Positions 32,801 to 44,332 of a DNA stretch of 64,000 bases are shown piece after piece. Below the pieces are notes generated by a model. It had not been told where the DNA came from. It did not search any database and saw nothing but the letters and a program-made list of their open reading frames with translations. The position numbers and the translations under genes are program-made. The stretch is from Actinostola sp. cb2023. Lineage: Eukaryota > Cnidaria > Anthozoa > Actiniaria > Actinostolidae. The stretch is from positions 1 to 64,000 of the forward strand of contig JAUJYZ010000192.1 in the NCBI GenBank assembly GCA_033675265.1. The letters are read 5' to 3'. Numbering within the stretch: position 1 is the first letter of the stretch; each line of letters opens with the position of its first letter.

Positions 32801-34901
32801 GAAATTGAAATCGACTCTACTTCAGCAACATTGCGTGCAACGTGTTGCAGGAGTGGACACACGCTACAATACGATAGTACATGTTGCGCGCAATGTTGCA
32901 CCGTGTGTCCGCATTGTAAAATACTAGTTATTACAACATTGATTTCTTGATTATGGTGTTTGATATACAACAAGATATACAACATTGATTTGTTGGTTGT
33001 TTGTTTGTTCGTTCGTTCGTTCGTACAAACCATTGAACCTGGAGGTGGCTTTCAACGTTTTTATCGTCATCGTCATCATTCCTGTCAGCATTGTAATTAT
33101 ATAGACGCTTCAGTTCCAATCTTTCTGATCGTTCTTTTTGAATATTCATAACTAATGTCTGATGTTTTCCAGGTGGATATGTGAGAAGGTCGGCCCCAGG
33201 CTCAGAAAAGAAAACGACAATCAAGGTAACTTGACTCTTCAATCGGAAAGTTTTATATAAATATGAGAAAGGTATGGAGACATGTTACAACATTGTTTAC
33301 AATGTAATTGTAAGGCGTGTCCACTTAATAATAATAATGGTCGTTCCACTTCTGAAGTTGTTGAACACGTATCTTTGTCACAATACTCTGATTGTTCATC
33401 AACGTGAAAAACGCGCGCGATTCCGTGTGTAAAACACAGGGAGCCCAAAATCATACTTATTTCGCACGCTCTACCACAGGCAACCCATCAAAAACGACGC
33501 GCAAGCAAAAATATATTTACATTTATTTATTAGCCTCAGAAGAAATGGTTGGGCTGCCTGTGGCTCTACGTAGGCGATACCGCAATTATACGGGCGCATT
33601 ACCACAGAAAGCCCATTAAATAAGACGCACAAAACTGAAAAGAAACTTCAGACCAAATAAGGGCTTCCTGTGGTCCTACTTACTTTGTATGTACAATATA
33701 TCGCGCAACAGCTGCACAGACTGATGAAGGTACACTGCAATTGTATCATTGCCAGCAATAACGCGCAATATGTTTCATTGTGTGTCTTATGTTTACTTTG
33801 ATACAGGGTATTGTGGCAATCATGCCTGGAATGTTTTTGGTAGGAATTGCAAAAACTCCTTTTGTTTTGTACTGTGGCTTGGCTTTCGTCTCTTTTGGTA
33901 AGTATCGCAACCACACCCTAGCAAGACCACACCCAACACCAACAGCAACAATGGTCCACCACTATACCACCATCATTAGAATCGTTTTCTTAGGAGTGGG
34001 AAGTAGTTACAGTACGGTTCGTGTCGTGCGGTAACCGTGCCGTGTCCAAACATTCTGATTGGTTGAGCAATGATTTACGCGCTGTGATTGGTTGAATAGA
34101 ATAGATGTCTTCGATTCCGCACCGTGACCGTAACTCCATGCTGTAGGTTTCCCACTTATACTCATACAATTCATAACCACTATTATTATTATCACAGTAA
34201 TTCCAGGCTAATGTACATTGTTGTTATTTTCTTTCACCAGGGTCTGCTGTAGTTGTTCCATGTTTGTCTTCCCTGATTTCGTCTTACGGTAAGAGTACAA
34301 CTATAGGACTATCAATATGTCACGTAGTAAACTTTTAATCATACGACACCGTATAATATATTTAGGTACTGATGACCAGAAAGGAAAGATCATGGGTATC
34401 TTTCGATCACTTGGTGCTTTGGCTCGTGGACTTGGACCATTCGTATTTTGCTCAGGTACGCATGAGGTCCATCACTGGAATAAACGTGCGCTCTTGAAAA
34501 TGTCCAAAACCTTGAAAATTCATTGGAAATGTCCAAAACCTTGAAAATTCATTGGAAATGTCCAAAACCTTGAAAATTCATTGGAAATATCCAAAAGCTT
34601 GAAAATGTTTTCCCAACTAATTTGCAAGGTTTGAAGAGCGGACGTTTTTTTCCAGTGCATGACACAACAAATGACTACTGAAGATCCGCTGTTTATGTTT
34701 GCAATGGATGTAACTATGTTCTAGAAATCTCTTTATTCACCACAACCTGACACCTGTTTGTACGTTCTTCTTTTTGCAGCCTATTGGTGCGTAGGTGCTT
34801 TTTGGTGCTATCTCACTGGGGCCCTCATCTTTCTGGTACCACTATTTCTCCTCGTGAAAAACGTCCCTTCACATAAAACAGAAAAGAGCAACGTCGATTA
34901 A
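26891..34901 (+). CDS. MFSD10: Major facilitator superfamily domain-containing protein 10, 13 exons
   Basis: A 12-helix transporter; the human orthologue (TETRAN) moves organic anions. Exons: 26891-27139, 29297-29393, 30059-30162, 30826-30984, 31535-31726, 32108-32204, 32304-32415, 32591-32646, 33173-33225, 33807-33897, 34241-34288, 34366-34455, 34780-34901. They join to 489 codons (human 455). The MFS motif A is GAASDLYGRK near residues 134-143. Strong human matches include SAVVVPCLSS and RSLGALARGLGP in the C-terminal half. The first 45 residues are a polar extension with low conservation. AATAAA overlaps the region just after the stop (34901-34912). A decayed copy of part of exon 1 lies inside intron 1. 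The introns carry several MITEs. Confidence 0.93.
27240..28690. other. MFSD10 intron 1 (left part)
   Basis: No gene is recognised. A 27570-27860 segment has overlapping 71-93-codon frames on both strands without motifs. A CCCCTCCCC/GGGGAGGGGG hairpin sits at 27821-27842. It may be a transposon fragment. Confidence 0.3.
28693..28796 (+). pseudogene. Decayed duplicate of MFSD10 exon 1 (TM1 region) in intron 1
   Basis: The translation LAFTVILPLFPILLELY matches exon 1 LAFTVILPLLPSLLEFY, preceded by SLVLDL versus SLVIDL. It has a two-residue insertion, an acceptor-like TTGTTTCTCTAG and a donor-like GAG|GTACTG. That donor is in phase 2, while exon 2 needs phase 0, so normal inclusion would shift the frame. 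Confidence 0.75.
29440..29945 (+). repeat. Pyrimidine-rich minisatellite in MFSD10 intron 2
   Basis: Imperfect units built from GAGAGAAATCAG and CTCTCCCTTCCCCTTCCCC, about 45-60 bp each, repeat across the interval. Strand bias is strong (nearly all C/T between GA words). The 114-122-codon frames on both strands are by-products. Confidence 0.8.
30221..30395. mobile_element. hAT-like MITE, CAGGGTTCTCAGTA family, copy 1
   Basis: Ends are CAGGGTTCTCAGTA and TACTAAGAACCCTG. Relatives are at 54483-54642 and 59668-60155, with solo right ends near 55770 and 60752. Confidence 0.65.
30415..30580 (+). repeat. tRNA-derived SINE
   Basis: A box GGATGAGTGGTGAGAGCAC, B box GGTTCAATTCC, then a 3' body GAGGGTTTTTCTCCGGGTAC. 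The intact A/B spacing shows descent from a tRNA. It lies in MFSD10 intron 3. Confidence 0.75.
31036..31090. repeat. Dispersed repeat shared with STX18 intron 10
   Basis: GTGACTTGTGATCAAAATCC recurs inverted at 61103-61150, together with the adjacent GCAAGAACAGTGTA. It is a fragment of an unclassified element. Confidence 0.5.
31298..31504. mobile_element. GAGTGGGAAA MITE, copy 3
   Basis: TTAGAGTCATTTTTGTATGA opens the element and CCCACTCATATGAAAACGAC closes it. It ends 30 bases before MFSD10 exon 5. Confidence 0.7.
32446..32575 (+). repeat. Polypyrimidine tract in MFSD10 intron 7
   Basis: A C/T-rich run lies directly upstream of the 56-bp exon 8. It may support recognition of this very short exon (inference). 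Confidence 0.5.
32669..32913. mobile_element. Foldback MITE, 245 bp
   Basis: The ends TGCGGGGACACAGTGCAACA and TGCACCGTGTGTCCGCA are inverted. Internal words GCAACATTGCGTGCAA recur. It lies 22 bases after MFSD10 exon 8. Confidence 0.75.
33430..33690. repeat. Imperfect inverted repeats, CACAGG words
   Basis: CTACCACAGGCAACCCATC pairs with GGTTGGGCTGCCTGTGG, and ACCACAGAAAGCCCATTAAA pairs with GGGCTTCCTGTGGT. It is probably a decayed foldback element related to the hairpin at 35722-36065, which shares GGGCTTCCTGTG. Confidence 0.5.
33979..34172. mobile_element. GAGTGGGAAA MITE, copy 4
   Basis: Left end GAATCGTTTTCTTAGGAGTG, TA-flanked on the left. Interior GTTACAGTACGGTTCGTGTC is identical to copy 2. 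It lies in MFSD10 intron 10. Confidence 0.7.
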
Positions 34902-35020
34902 ATAAATAATTATTTTCTATGTTATATCTACTATTAGGTTAGGTGTACAGCTTTATATGAGGATTTAGTTCCTCCCTGTTGTAATCCTTTGTAGTCATAA
35001 CGTGATCAATAGACTGTTGT

Positions 35021-35685
35021 TATAAATAACTCAATTTTTAATCACATACGCACTTGCGATTTTTCTTTAATCAAAATGTAACAGAATCGAGTGAAAAAGA
35101 AAGAATAATTACAATGTAACGTTTTAGCTACAGTAGTTTATAGGTTAGGTAATAAAATCAAAAATCAAATCAAATACTAATTCACCGACCCAAATGCGCA
35201 ATATATAGTCACCATGCAAATTGGAAAATGTACTAAAACCTGATTTCCAAGTGCAAGAGGTCTCTGATGTCAATGTGAAAACAAGTATAAACGCAAAGAA
35301 AAACGTTTTCCAATTTAATTTGCTTGCGCTTGATTATGTTTGTGTGTCTCTTAGGGTTAAATTAATTTTAGGCATAAGTAATCATTTTAAAATGTGAATA
35401 TATTTATCCAATAAAGAATCATTTTTGGATCTTTATAGTGCGTTGTAGCTTTAATACCGTATATGTTTTGTACATAGAAAAACAAAACTTTCACAAAATG
35501 ACGATGATCTTCAGGATTCAACACTTGACTTCTCTCGCCACGACTGAAAGATTTTGAAACAGCGGCCGATGATGGCGTCACGCAAATTTCCCATCCGTTT
35601 CTAATCTATGACTTCGATTATGCAATTAGCATCGTTTCCAGGAATCACTTTTATGTGTGTTTTGATATTGAGTGTTTCAATACTT
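35021..35685 (+). repeat. Segmental repeat, copy 1 (empty site)
   Basis: Downstream of MFSD10. It matches 50245-51342, including AATCGAGTGAAAAAGAAAGA and AGATCATCGTCATTTTGTGA (complement). This copy lacks the 267-bp MITE and the G/C-rich insert found in copy 2. Confidence 0.8.
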
Positions 35686-35721
35686 AATTATATCCATTTT
35701 GAAACCACTGGCATTTCCTGT

Positions 35722-36065
35722 AATCTGATCACAGGAAGCCCAAGCTGTGGTTTTGTGGAGAATATCGTAAAAATATTTTCTCCTGTAAATACTGTAATAA
35801 AAGACTTGAAACTGTGGTAGTGTCTTGTGGTCTTTATTTACTATCCCTGTGCAAATTTTCAGCGAATTTCAGCATTTTTTAGTGTCTCCCCTCACCCAGT
35901 AAAGAAAGAAGGCTTGAAATTCGCTGAAAATTTGCACAGGGATAGTAAATAAAGACCACAAGACACTACCACAGTTTCAAGTCTTTTATTACAGTATTTA
36001 CAGGAGAAAATATGTTTACGATATTCTCCACAAAACCACAGCTTGGGCTTCCTGTGATCTGATTG
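35722..36065. repeat. Long near-perfect hairpin, ~150-bp arms
   Basis: The left arm begins ATCTGATCACAGGAAGCCC and the right arm is its complement over about 150 bp with very few mismatches. The loop is about 42 bp (35875-35916). AATAAAGACC and its complement lie within the arms. There is no coding capacity. Confidence 0.85.
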
Positions 36066-36313
36066 GTTAAAAATGGTGTGATTTATTCCCAAATCGCATC
36101 TTTTTGCTTCTTAAATCGCACCAATTTGAACATCCAATGAAACTGCAGGAACAACATACTGAACAGAAAATCAGAACACAGAAAAAAAACGGGCAAATAA
36201 ACTGAACATGAAAGACTTGGATTTTACAACAACAAATCATTCATATTTTACAAAACAGAGGACTCATGACTTTTTCAACTTACAGTTTTTTATTGTTGAC
36301 TATTCCCTCTTAA

Positions 36314-37172
36314 GGGTGGACTAACCTATTTCGTTACTATGCAACGGCGTTGCTATGGGGTTTTACATGTCTTCAATTCTTTAGCTTTGTTGAGGATTTT
36401 TTTCTGAAATTTTGATATTTTATAGCCTTGTTAAACATCCTACTTCTCTCTAGGGGTTTTACATTTCGTTTTAGCAGAAACGAGCAAGCATACAATTTAT
36501 GAATTGAAAGTCATAAAATTCGCGTATCTCCTGCTTGGGTACAACAGGAAAATCAAAACGTATTTGCTGCATGATATTTTTTATGCCAAATGACAGAATA
36601 GAGAACTGTCTAAACATTTTCGTAGGATTCTTTTCCGAAATCCATCAATTCAATGCTGAAAAAGAACGGTAAATTTAACAAGACTTCACTGCGCATGCGC
36701 AGATTCTCGTTTTCAAAAACCTTCAAAATTTCCGAGCACGTTCACTGAGGGTTATTTTTTTCTAACCTAGAATATCAACAACGACCTAGTCAACATTGCT
36801 GAGCATGCTTTTTAAAAACTGAAGACAATATGACAAGTTATGGAATTTAATCCTTAAAAACAGCTCGAAAAACGTCCATAAAAAATCATTTTTCATTTAA
36901 ATGCCAAATCCATTCTCAATTGTCTGCTCCTTGTGTTGTAGAACAAGTGTATAATCATAGATTTACAGTATCTTATAAATCCTTGGAAAAAAAGAGCGTT
37001 TTCTGTTTTGATGACGTCATTGTGACGTCAGTTGATGACGTCATGCTATGACAAAGCTTTCTCCCTTACAATCACTTCCTATAAGTCCCTTCTCTTCTCT
37101 TTGAATTTTACAATTTTTTTGAGGTTTCAAATTTTCCTTAGCAACAGTCGAAATAAATAGGTTAGTCCACCC
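36314..37172. mobile_element. TTAA-flanked non-autonomous DNA transposon, copy B
   Basis: 859 bp, TTAA on both sides, and nearly identical to copy A (7953-8808). Differences are small indels and point changes, including an extra GTGACGTCA unit near 37018-37044. Confidence 0.88.
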
Positions 37173-37382
37173 TTAAGCTGAAGAGGCACTGAATGTGATT
37201 AATTATCCGTCATTTGACATCCATTTGAATTCAGAAAATGCGTGCAGAATAAACTACCAAAACAGGTTCAAAACAAGCGAACTACCTCCGGTAACTCTAG
37301 GGGCCGTTCACACTGGCTCACTTTTAGTTCGAACTAAAGTAATTCGAACCAAAACCGATATCGGCTCGATTCTTCGAAAATA
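37173..37382. other. Spacer with a solo GTTCACACTGGC end
   Basis: GGGGCCGTTCACACTGGCTC near 37300 resembles one end of a common MITE type (compare 51542-51790). Nothing else was seen. Confidence 0.35.
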
Positions 37383-38639
37383 GCTAATTATTGATAATGC
37401 TTATTGATATTTATGATATAAACCAGGACACAAAAGATACAATACGATAGACATACGATAAATAGTGTAAGAAGTTTATTTAATGTGTAAGATACTGATT
37501 GTACTCTGATTGAAGTTCCGCTTTCGACTGAAACGTATCACCAAATATATAGTCAAATCGTTCAATTGCTAAACTTTTTCACGATCGTTCGGTTATATGA
37601 TTATTTTCAATTTTCTACAAAAACTACCATTTCAGCGATAGTTTTTCAGTTGTTTTCTGGAGTTTTGTAGATAGATCGATATATAGGACATTAATTTTGA
37701 TGTTTGTAAAAACAGCCATAGTTGACTATATTATTCTATTGCGTTGCACATGGCTGGACTGCATGCTATACATGACGTGTCAGGATGACAAGCTCAAACA
37801 TTTTTCTGTTGTATACAGCAGAAAGCAGATAGAGATCGACCTGATATTCCGTTCATCACCATTTAATGTGCACATTTATATCGACAGCCCTGAATAGACT
37901 GATATAGTTACGATTTCGGTTGATTGTTTGATCTGCCGTCATGTTTTTCCCCCGGGGCACAAGAAACGAAAAGAAGAAGAAAAACCAACGAAACGTTTAC
38001 TAGATCTAAGTTACTTCACTTTTAGCGAGCATTATTAATTGTTCTCTTTGGACAAAACACTGACTGATAAAGACAAAGTATATATCAGTTTTAGATTTGT
38101 GCTGTGCTGCGTTCCATGCTCTATCTATAAAGTTTTTTTATTATTATTATTATTATCTGCATTCCGCATTCCGTAAATTCTTTGACATCCGTCCCAATAT
38201 TGCTATACGTACATTATACATTGAAACGTCCATTGAAACACACTTACAGAACATATATAGAAATGATAGAGTATCATATGTACCGCTCTATTTACTACTT
38301 TAATACGAAAAGTATACAAATAGTTTTTAAAATCGCTCAATTGCATAATTTTATTTAATTTTTCGGCCTTATGATTATTCTCAATTTTTTACTAAAACTA
38401 ACTATTTTTGATCAGCGATAGTTTTTCAGCTAGATGTTTTCTGTAGTGCATGTCGTAGGTAGATACTATACTGAGATGATGTCTGTATATTGCGGTTCAT
38501 GTTTCTGCATCGCTAATTTCATTTCTTGCAGTTTCTTGACAATTAAGCATATACAGTAGTTCTAATAAGAATATGTCGAGCGCTACTGACCAATCGTAGG
38601 ATAAGAAAGGGTTTGGTCTCTTGGTGCGATTTCCATTGA

Positions 38640-38850
38640 GCTATATTTAACAACAATACATTGACGCATACCACGTGATCAGACTGTCAATTACATATAC
38701 ATGTTGTCGTCTACCAATGAGAATCAAGTACATCACGTGGTACATCACGTGGTACCACTCCCAGTTCCCATTCGTTACAAGTTGTAGAAATTGTCGAAGA
38801 TACATTTAATTCCCAACAGGGTTTTACCGACGACTGAGGTAAGCGAGAAT
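38640..38850 (+). promoter_or_regulatory. Promoter-like block in array unit 1 (CCAAT, CACGTG x3)
   Basis: CACGTG occurs at about 38671 and twice more inside ACATCACGTGGTACATCACG; ACCAATGAG lies between, and CTATATTTAAC lies upstream. About 95 bases downstream, ACTGAG|GTAAGCGAG looks like a splice donor. The same block is present at 41590-41800 and, with altered donor, at 43265-43490. Confidence 0.45.
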
Positions 38851-39473
38851 TGTTTTCATCGGTGAGGGACTGATTATGTTTTTGATTTGTGAATTTCTGT
38901 GAACAAGTTTTGTCGTCAGTTTTCCACTTTGAATAGTTTCGGTGCAATTACTTGTACTTGAGAAAAAGTAAGACTGACTATAGTACGCCGTTGTAATGGT
39001 AATAATATTCTTGTAAAAATCGAAGTGACTAAGTATAGAACCATCACTATCAGAGTTCTCAAAGAGAAAAATATTATTTTAACTTTTAGCTAATTATTTA
39101 TGATATAAACCAGGCACAAAAGATACAATACGATAGAAATACCGATAAATAGTGTAAGAAGTTTATTTAATGTGTAAGATATACTGTACTCTGATTGATC
39201 GAAGTTCCGCTTTCGAAACGTATCACCCAATTAAATTAATTATATATAGTCAAATCGCTCAATTGCTAAACTTTTTCACGATCGTTCGGTTAGTGGTTAT
39301 TTTCAATTTTCTACAAAAACTACCATTTCAGCGATAGTTTTTCAGTTGTTTTTTGGAGTTTTGTAGATAGGACATTAGTAGATATAGGACATTAATTTTG
39401 ATGTTTGTAAAAACAGCCATAGTTGACTATATTATTCTATTGCGTTGCACATGGCTGGACTGCATGCTATACA

Positions 39474-40715
39474 CCCGACGTAGTCAATCGATAAAAATCG
39501 ATATCGATACAAATCGATAAAAATCAAGCAAGTGTTATCGATTTTTAACGGAAATCGGTAGAAATCGATAGAGAAAAAAAGTGTGATATCGATTTTTATC
39601 GATTTTTATCGATTTTTAACGGTTTAACGGTTTGCTGTTTTCGCGTAATAATGTGTTGAATATCATCTGATTGACCCTAGAGTACAATTACCGAGACGCA
39701 TAAACCAAACTACTATTGACAACTGCAACTCTAAAATCAATATATATATTTTTATTGTTATTATCTTTTTATTTATTAACGATACTACCGACATAACAAG
39801 ATGTAGATGTAGATATGGGTGTTCAATGTAGCAAGTCAGCTCAGATCGAGTCTTCACTAATAAACAAAACGAATTTGGTGTGTTTCGATCTGCATCTCCA
39901 CACAAGTGCATTTATTGTTTGAATGCGTTAAAATACAATTTGTATTCCGGCCTTAGATTAGCCAATCAATCTCCGTATTCAAATTAAAGTACATTTACAT
40001 GTGGCAGATCGACAAACACCTTAAAAATCGGAAAAAAAGATATTCAACTAAGTAATGGGACATGCAAAAAAAATACAATGCAACATATCTTCCAACTGAA
40101 TACAGGCAAGCTGGAAAAAGAAAGACGAAAAACATACAAGCAGTGCTTTATAGATCCACAGAAGAAAAACAAGTAAAAGTTCTGCCATACATAACTCCAG
40201 AAGACCGCAGCAGAAAACAAATAAAGCAATAAGATCAAACATTTCAAACGGCAATGAAGACATAATGATTAGATATAAGCCTTAATATTAGTAACATTAA
40301 CAATTTCCTCTTTTTTACAAATTCTAAATCAACAAAGATAAAACTCCTCGATTCACACGAAATGAAAGGCAAGTATGGGTTGCTGTTATTCTTATAATCG
40401 TTATTATTCAACATCCGTACTAGAACTGAGAATAAAAAACCTTCATAACCAGTAAAAGTATCCTTGTCTTGTCATTATATAATATAATTTTGAAATGAAT
40501 ACGGCAAAATCGATAAATGACGTAAATCGATAAAAATCGATAAAAACGATAAATCACGTCAATCGATAAAAATCGATATTAAAGAAAAAAAGTGTGATAT
40601 CGATTTCTACCGATTGATCGATACAAATCGATATCAATCAAGCGAGTGTTATCGATTTTTACCGATTTATCGATTGGCAAATCGATATCGATTTTTATCG
40701 ATTGACTACGTCGGG
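39474..40715. mobile_element. 1.24-kb non-autonomous DNA transposon in unit 2
   Basis: Perfect terminal repeats of at least 36 bp begin CCCGACGTAGTCAATCGATA. The element is flanked by TATACA on both sides. The same site in units 1 and 3 is empty and has a single TATACA. About 150-200 bp at each end consist of reiterated AATCGATAAAAATCGAT words. No transposase frame is present. The superfamily could not be assigned. Confidence 0.92.
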
Positions 40716-43700
40716 TATACATGACGTGTCAGGATGACAAGCTCAAGCATTTTTCTGTTGTATACAGCAGAAAGCAGATAGAGATCGACCTGATATTCCG
40801 TTCATCACCATTTAATGTGCACATTTATATCGACAGCCCTGAATAGACTGATATAGTTACGATTTCGGTTGATTGTTTGATCTGCCGTCATGTTTTTCCC
40901 CCGGGGCACAAGAAACGAAAAGAAGAAGAAAAACCAACGAAACGTTTACTAGATCTAAGTTACTTCACTTTTAGCGAGCATTATTTAAAATTGTTCTCTT
41001 TGGACAAAACACTGACTGATAAAGACAAAGTATATATCAGTTTTAGATTTGTGCTGTGCTGCGTTCCATGCTCTATCTATAAAGTTTATTATTATTATTA
41101 TTATCTGCATTCCGCATTCCGTAAATTCTTTGACATCCGTCCCAATATTGCTATACGTACATTATACATTGAAACGTCCATTGAAACACACTTACAGAAC
41201 ATATATAGAAATGATAGAGTATCATATGTACCGCTCTATTTACTACTTTAATACGAAAAGTATACAAATAGTTTTTAAAATCGCTCAATTGCATAATTTT
41301 ATTTAATTTTTCGGTTATGATTTTTCTCAATTTTTTACTAAAACTAACTATTTTTGATCAGCGATAGTTTTTCAGCTATAGATGTTTTCTGTAGTGCATG
41401 TCGTAGGTAGATACTATACTGAGATGATGTCTGTATATTGCGGTTCATGTTTCTGCATCGCTAATTTCATTTCTTGCAGTTTCTTGACAATTAAGCATAT
41501 ACAGTAGTTCTAATCAGAATATGTCGAGCGCTACTGACCAATCGTAGGATAAGAAAGGGTTTGGTCTCTTGGTGCGATTTCCATTGAGCTATATTTAACA
41601 ACAATACATTGACGCATACCACGTGATCAGACTGTCAATTACATATACATGTTGTCGTCTACCAATGAGAATCAAGTACATCACGTGGTACATCACGTGG
41701 TACCACTCCCAGTTCCCATTCGTTACAAGTTGTAGAAATTGTCGAAGATACATTTAATTCCCAACAGGGTTTTACCGACGACTGAGGTAAGCGAGAATTG
41801 TTTTCATCGGTGAGGGACTGATTATGTTTTTGATTTGTGAATTTCTGTGAACAAGTTTTGTCGTCAGTTTTCCACTTTGAATAGTTTCGGTGCAATTACT
41901 TGTACTTGAGAAAAAGTAAGACTGACTATAGTACGCCGTTGTAATGGTAATAATATTCTTGTAAAAATCGAAGTGACTAAGTATAGAACCATCACTATCA
42001 GAGTTCTCAAAGAGAAAAATATTATTTTAACTTTTAGCTAATTATTTATGATATAAACCAGGACACAAAAGATACAATACGATAGAAATACCGATAAATA
42101 GTGTAAGAAGTTTATTTAATGTGTAAGATATACTGTACTCTGATTGATCGAAGTTCCGCTTTCGAAACGTATCACCCAATTAAATTAATTATATATAGTC
42201 AAATCGCTCAATTGCTAAACTTTTTCACGATCGTTCGGTTAGTGGTTATTTTCAATTTTCTACAGAAACTACCATTTCAGCGATAGTTTTTCAGTTGTTT
42301 TTTGGAGTTTTGTAGATAGGACATTAGTAGATATAGGACATTAATTTTGATGTTTGTAAAAACAGCCATAGTTGACTATATTATTCTATTGCGTTGCACA
42401 TGGCTGGACTGCATGCTATACATGACGTGTCAGGATGACAAGCTCAAGCATTTTTCTGTTGTATACAGCAGAAAGCAGATAGAGATCGACCTGATATTCC
42501 GTTCATCACCATTTAATGTGCACATTTATATCGACAGCCCTGAATAGACTGATATAGTTACGATTTCGGTTGATTGTTTGATCTGCCGTCATGTTTTTCC
42601 CCCGGGGCACAAGAAACGAAAAGAAGAAGAAAAACCAACGAAACGTTTACTAGATCTAAGTTACTTCACTTTTAGCGAGCATTATTAATTGTTCTCTTTG
42701 GACAAAACACTGATAAAGACAAAGTATATATCAGTTTTAGATTTGTGCTGTGCTGCGTTCCATGCTCTATCTATAAAGTTTATTATTATTATTATTATCT
42801 GCATTCCGCATTCCGTAAATTCTTTGACATCCGTCCCAATATTGCTATACGTACATTATACATTGAAACGTCCATTGAAACACACTTACAGAACATATAT
42901 AGAAATGATAGAGTATCATATGTACCGCTCTATTTACTACTTTAATACGAAAAGTATACAAATAGTTTTAAAATCGCTCAATTGCATAATTTTATTTAAT
43001 TTTTCGGTTATGATTATTCTCAATTTTTTACTAAAACTAACTATTTTTGATCAGCGATAGTTTTTCAGCTATAGATGTTTTCTGTAGTGCATGTCGTAGG
43101 TAGATACTATACTGAGATGATGTCTGTATATTGCGGTTCATGCGTTTCTGCATCGCTAATTTCATTTCTTGCAGTTTCTTGACAATTAAGCATATATACA
43201 GTAGTTCTAATCAGAATATGTCGCGCGCTGTTGACCAATCGTAGGATAAGAAAGGGTTTGGTCTCTTGGTGCGATTTCCATTGAGCTATATTTAACAACA
43301 ATACATTGACGCATACCACGTGATCAGACTGTCAATTACACGTCGTCGTCTACCAATGAGAATCAAGTACATCACGTGCTACATCACGTGGTACCACTCC
43401 CAGTTCCCCTTCGTTACAAGTTGTAGAAATTGTCGAAGATACATTTAATTCCCAACAGGGTTTTACCGACGATCGACTGAAATTGTTTTCATCGAGGGAT
43501 ATTTGTGATTTTCTGTGAACAAGTTTTGTCGTCAGTTTTCCACTTTGAATAGTTTCGGTGCAATTACTTGTACTTGAGAAACAGTAAGACTGACAATAAT
43601 ACGTTGTAATGGTAATATTCTTAATCTAAAACATTATTATCATCGCCATCCACTACATCAGTGAACGCTCTCTATAGTACTACTGAGTCAATCTGGGTCG

Positions 43701-44332
43701 TTAAAGCAAGCAAATTAAAACTTGTTAGAACTGCTGAAAGTGGCCGTCTTTAAACCATCAAATATCAGAGTTCTCAAAAAGAAAACACTATTTTAAATTT
43801 CAGTAGCTAATTATTCTAATTGATAATGCTTATTGATATTTATGCCGATATAAACCAGGACACAAAAGATACGATACGATAGAAATACGATAAATAGTGT
43901 AAGAAGTTTATTTAATGTAAGATAGTATTGTACTCTGATTGAAGTTCCGCTTTCGAAAAGTATACGGATAGTTTAAATCGCTCAATTGCTAAACTTTTTC
44001 ACGATCGTTCGGTTATGATTTTTTTCAATTTTCTACAAAAACTTCCATTTCAGCGATAGTTTTTCAGTTGTTTTCTGGAGTTTTGTTGATAGATACTATA
44101 GATAGGACATTAGTACTTGCATTTTGATCATGATGCCTCTAAACACACCATTATTGTTCTCTTAATTGGACAAAACACTGACACAAGAGAAAATATATAT
44201 CAGTTTTAGATTGGTGCTGTGCTGTGTTCCATGAATTAATTGTCTTCATGCCGTAAATAGCACATACATTGTGATATCTGTATAAAAAATTGTCAAGACA
44301 AATGCATAAAAAGAAAAAAAGAAAACAACGTA

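Larger units (their letters stand above)
37383..44250 (+). repeat. Tandem segmental array, four ~1.7-kb units
   Basis: Units begin near 37383, 39086, 42033 and 43801 with TAGCTAATTAT followed by ATATAAACCAGG. Units 1-3 are nearly identical. Unit 2 is lengthened by a 1.24-kb transposon, and unit 4 is truncated and diverged. Each full unit holds the same 66-codon frame (37697-37897, 42347-42547; interrupted in unit 2), an ATT run, and a promoter-like block. No protein family is recognised, so coding potential is unproven. Confidence 0.88.

Noticed and set aside
38750..38842. Possible spliced-leader RNA gene repeat (donor-like site after a short exon, tandem units)
   Set aside because: No Sm-binding site or conserved leader could be recognised, and unit 3 alters the donor; kept only as a promoter-like block.
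38711..38947. 78-codon minus-strand ORF repeated at 41659-41895
   Set aside because: Its identity simply reflects the recent unit duplication, and unit 3 has lost the frame; no motif was seen.
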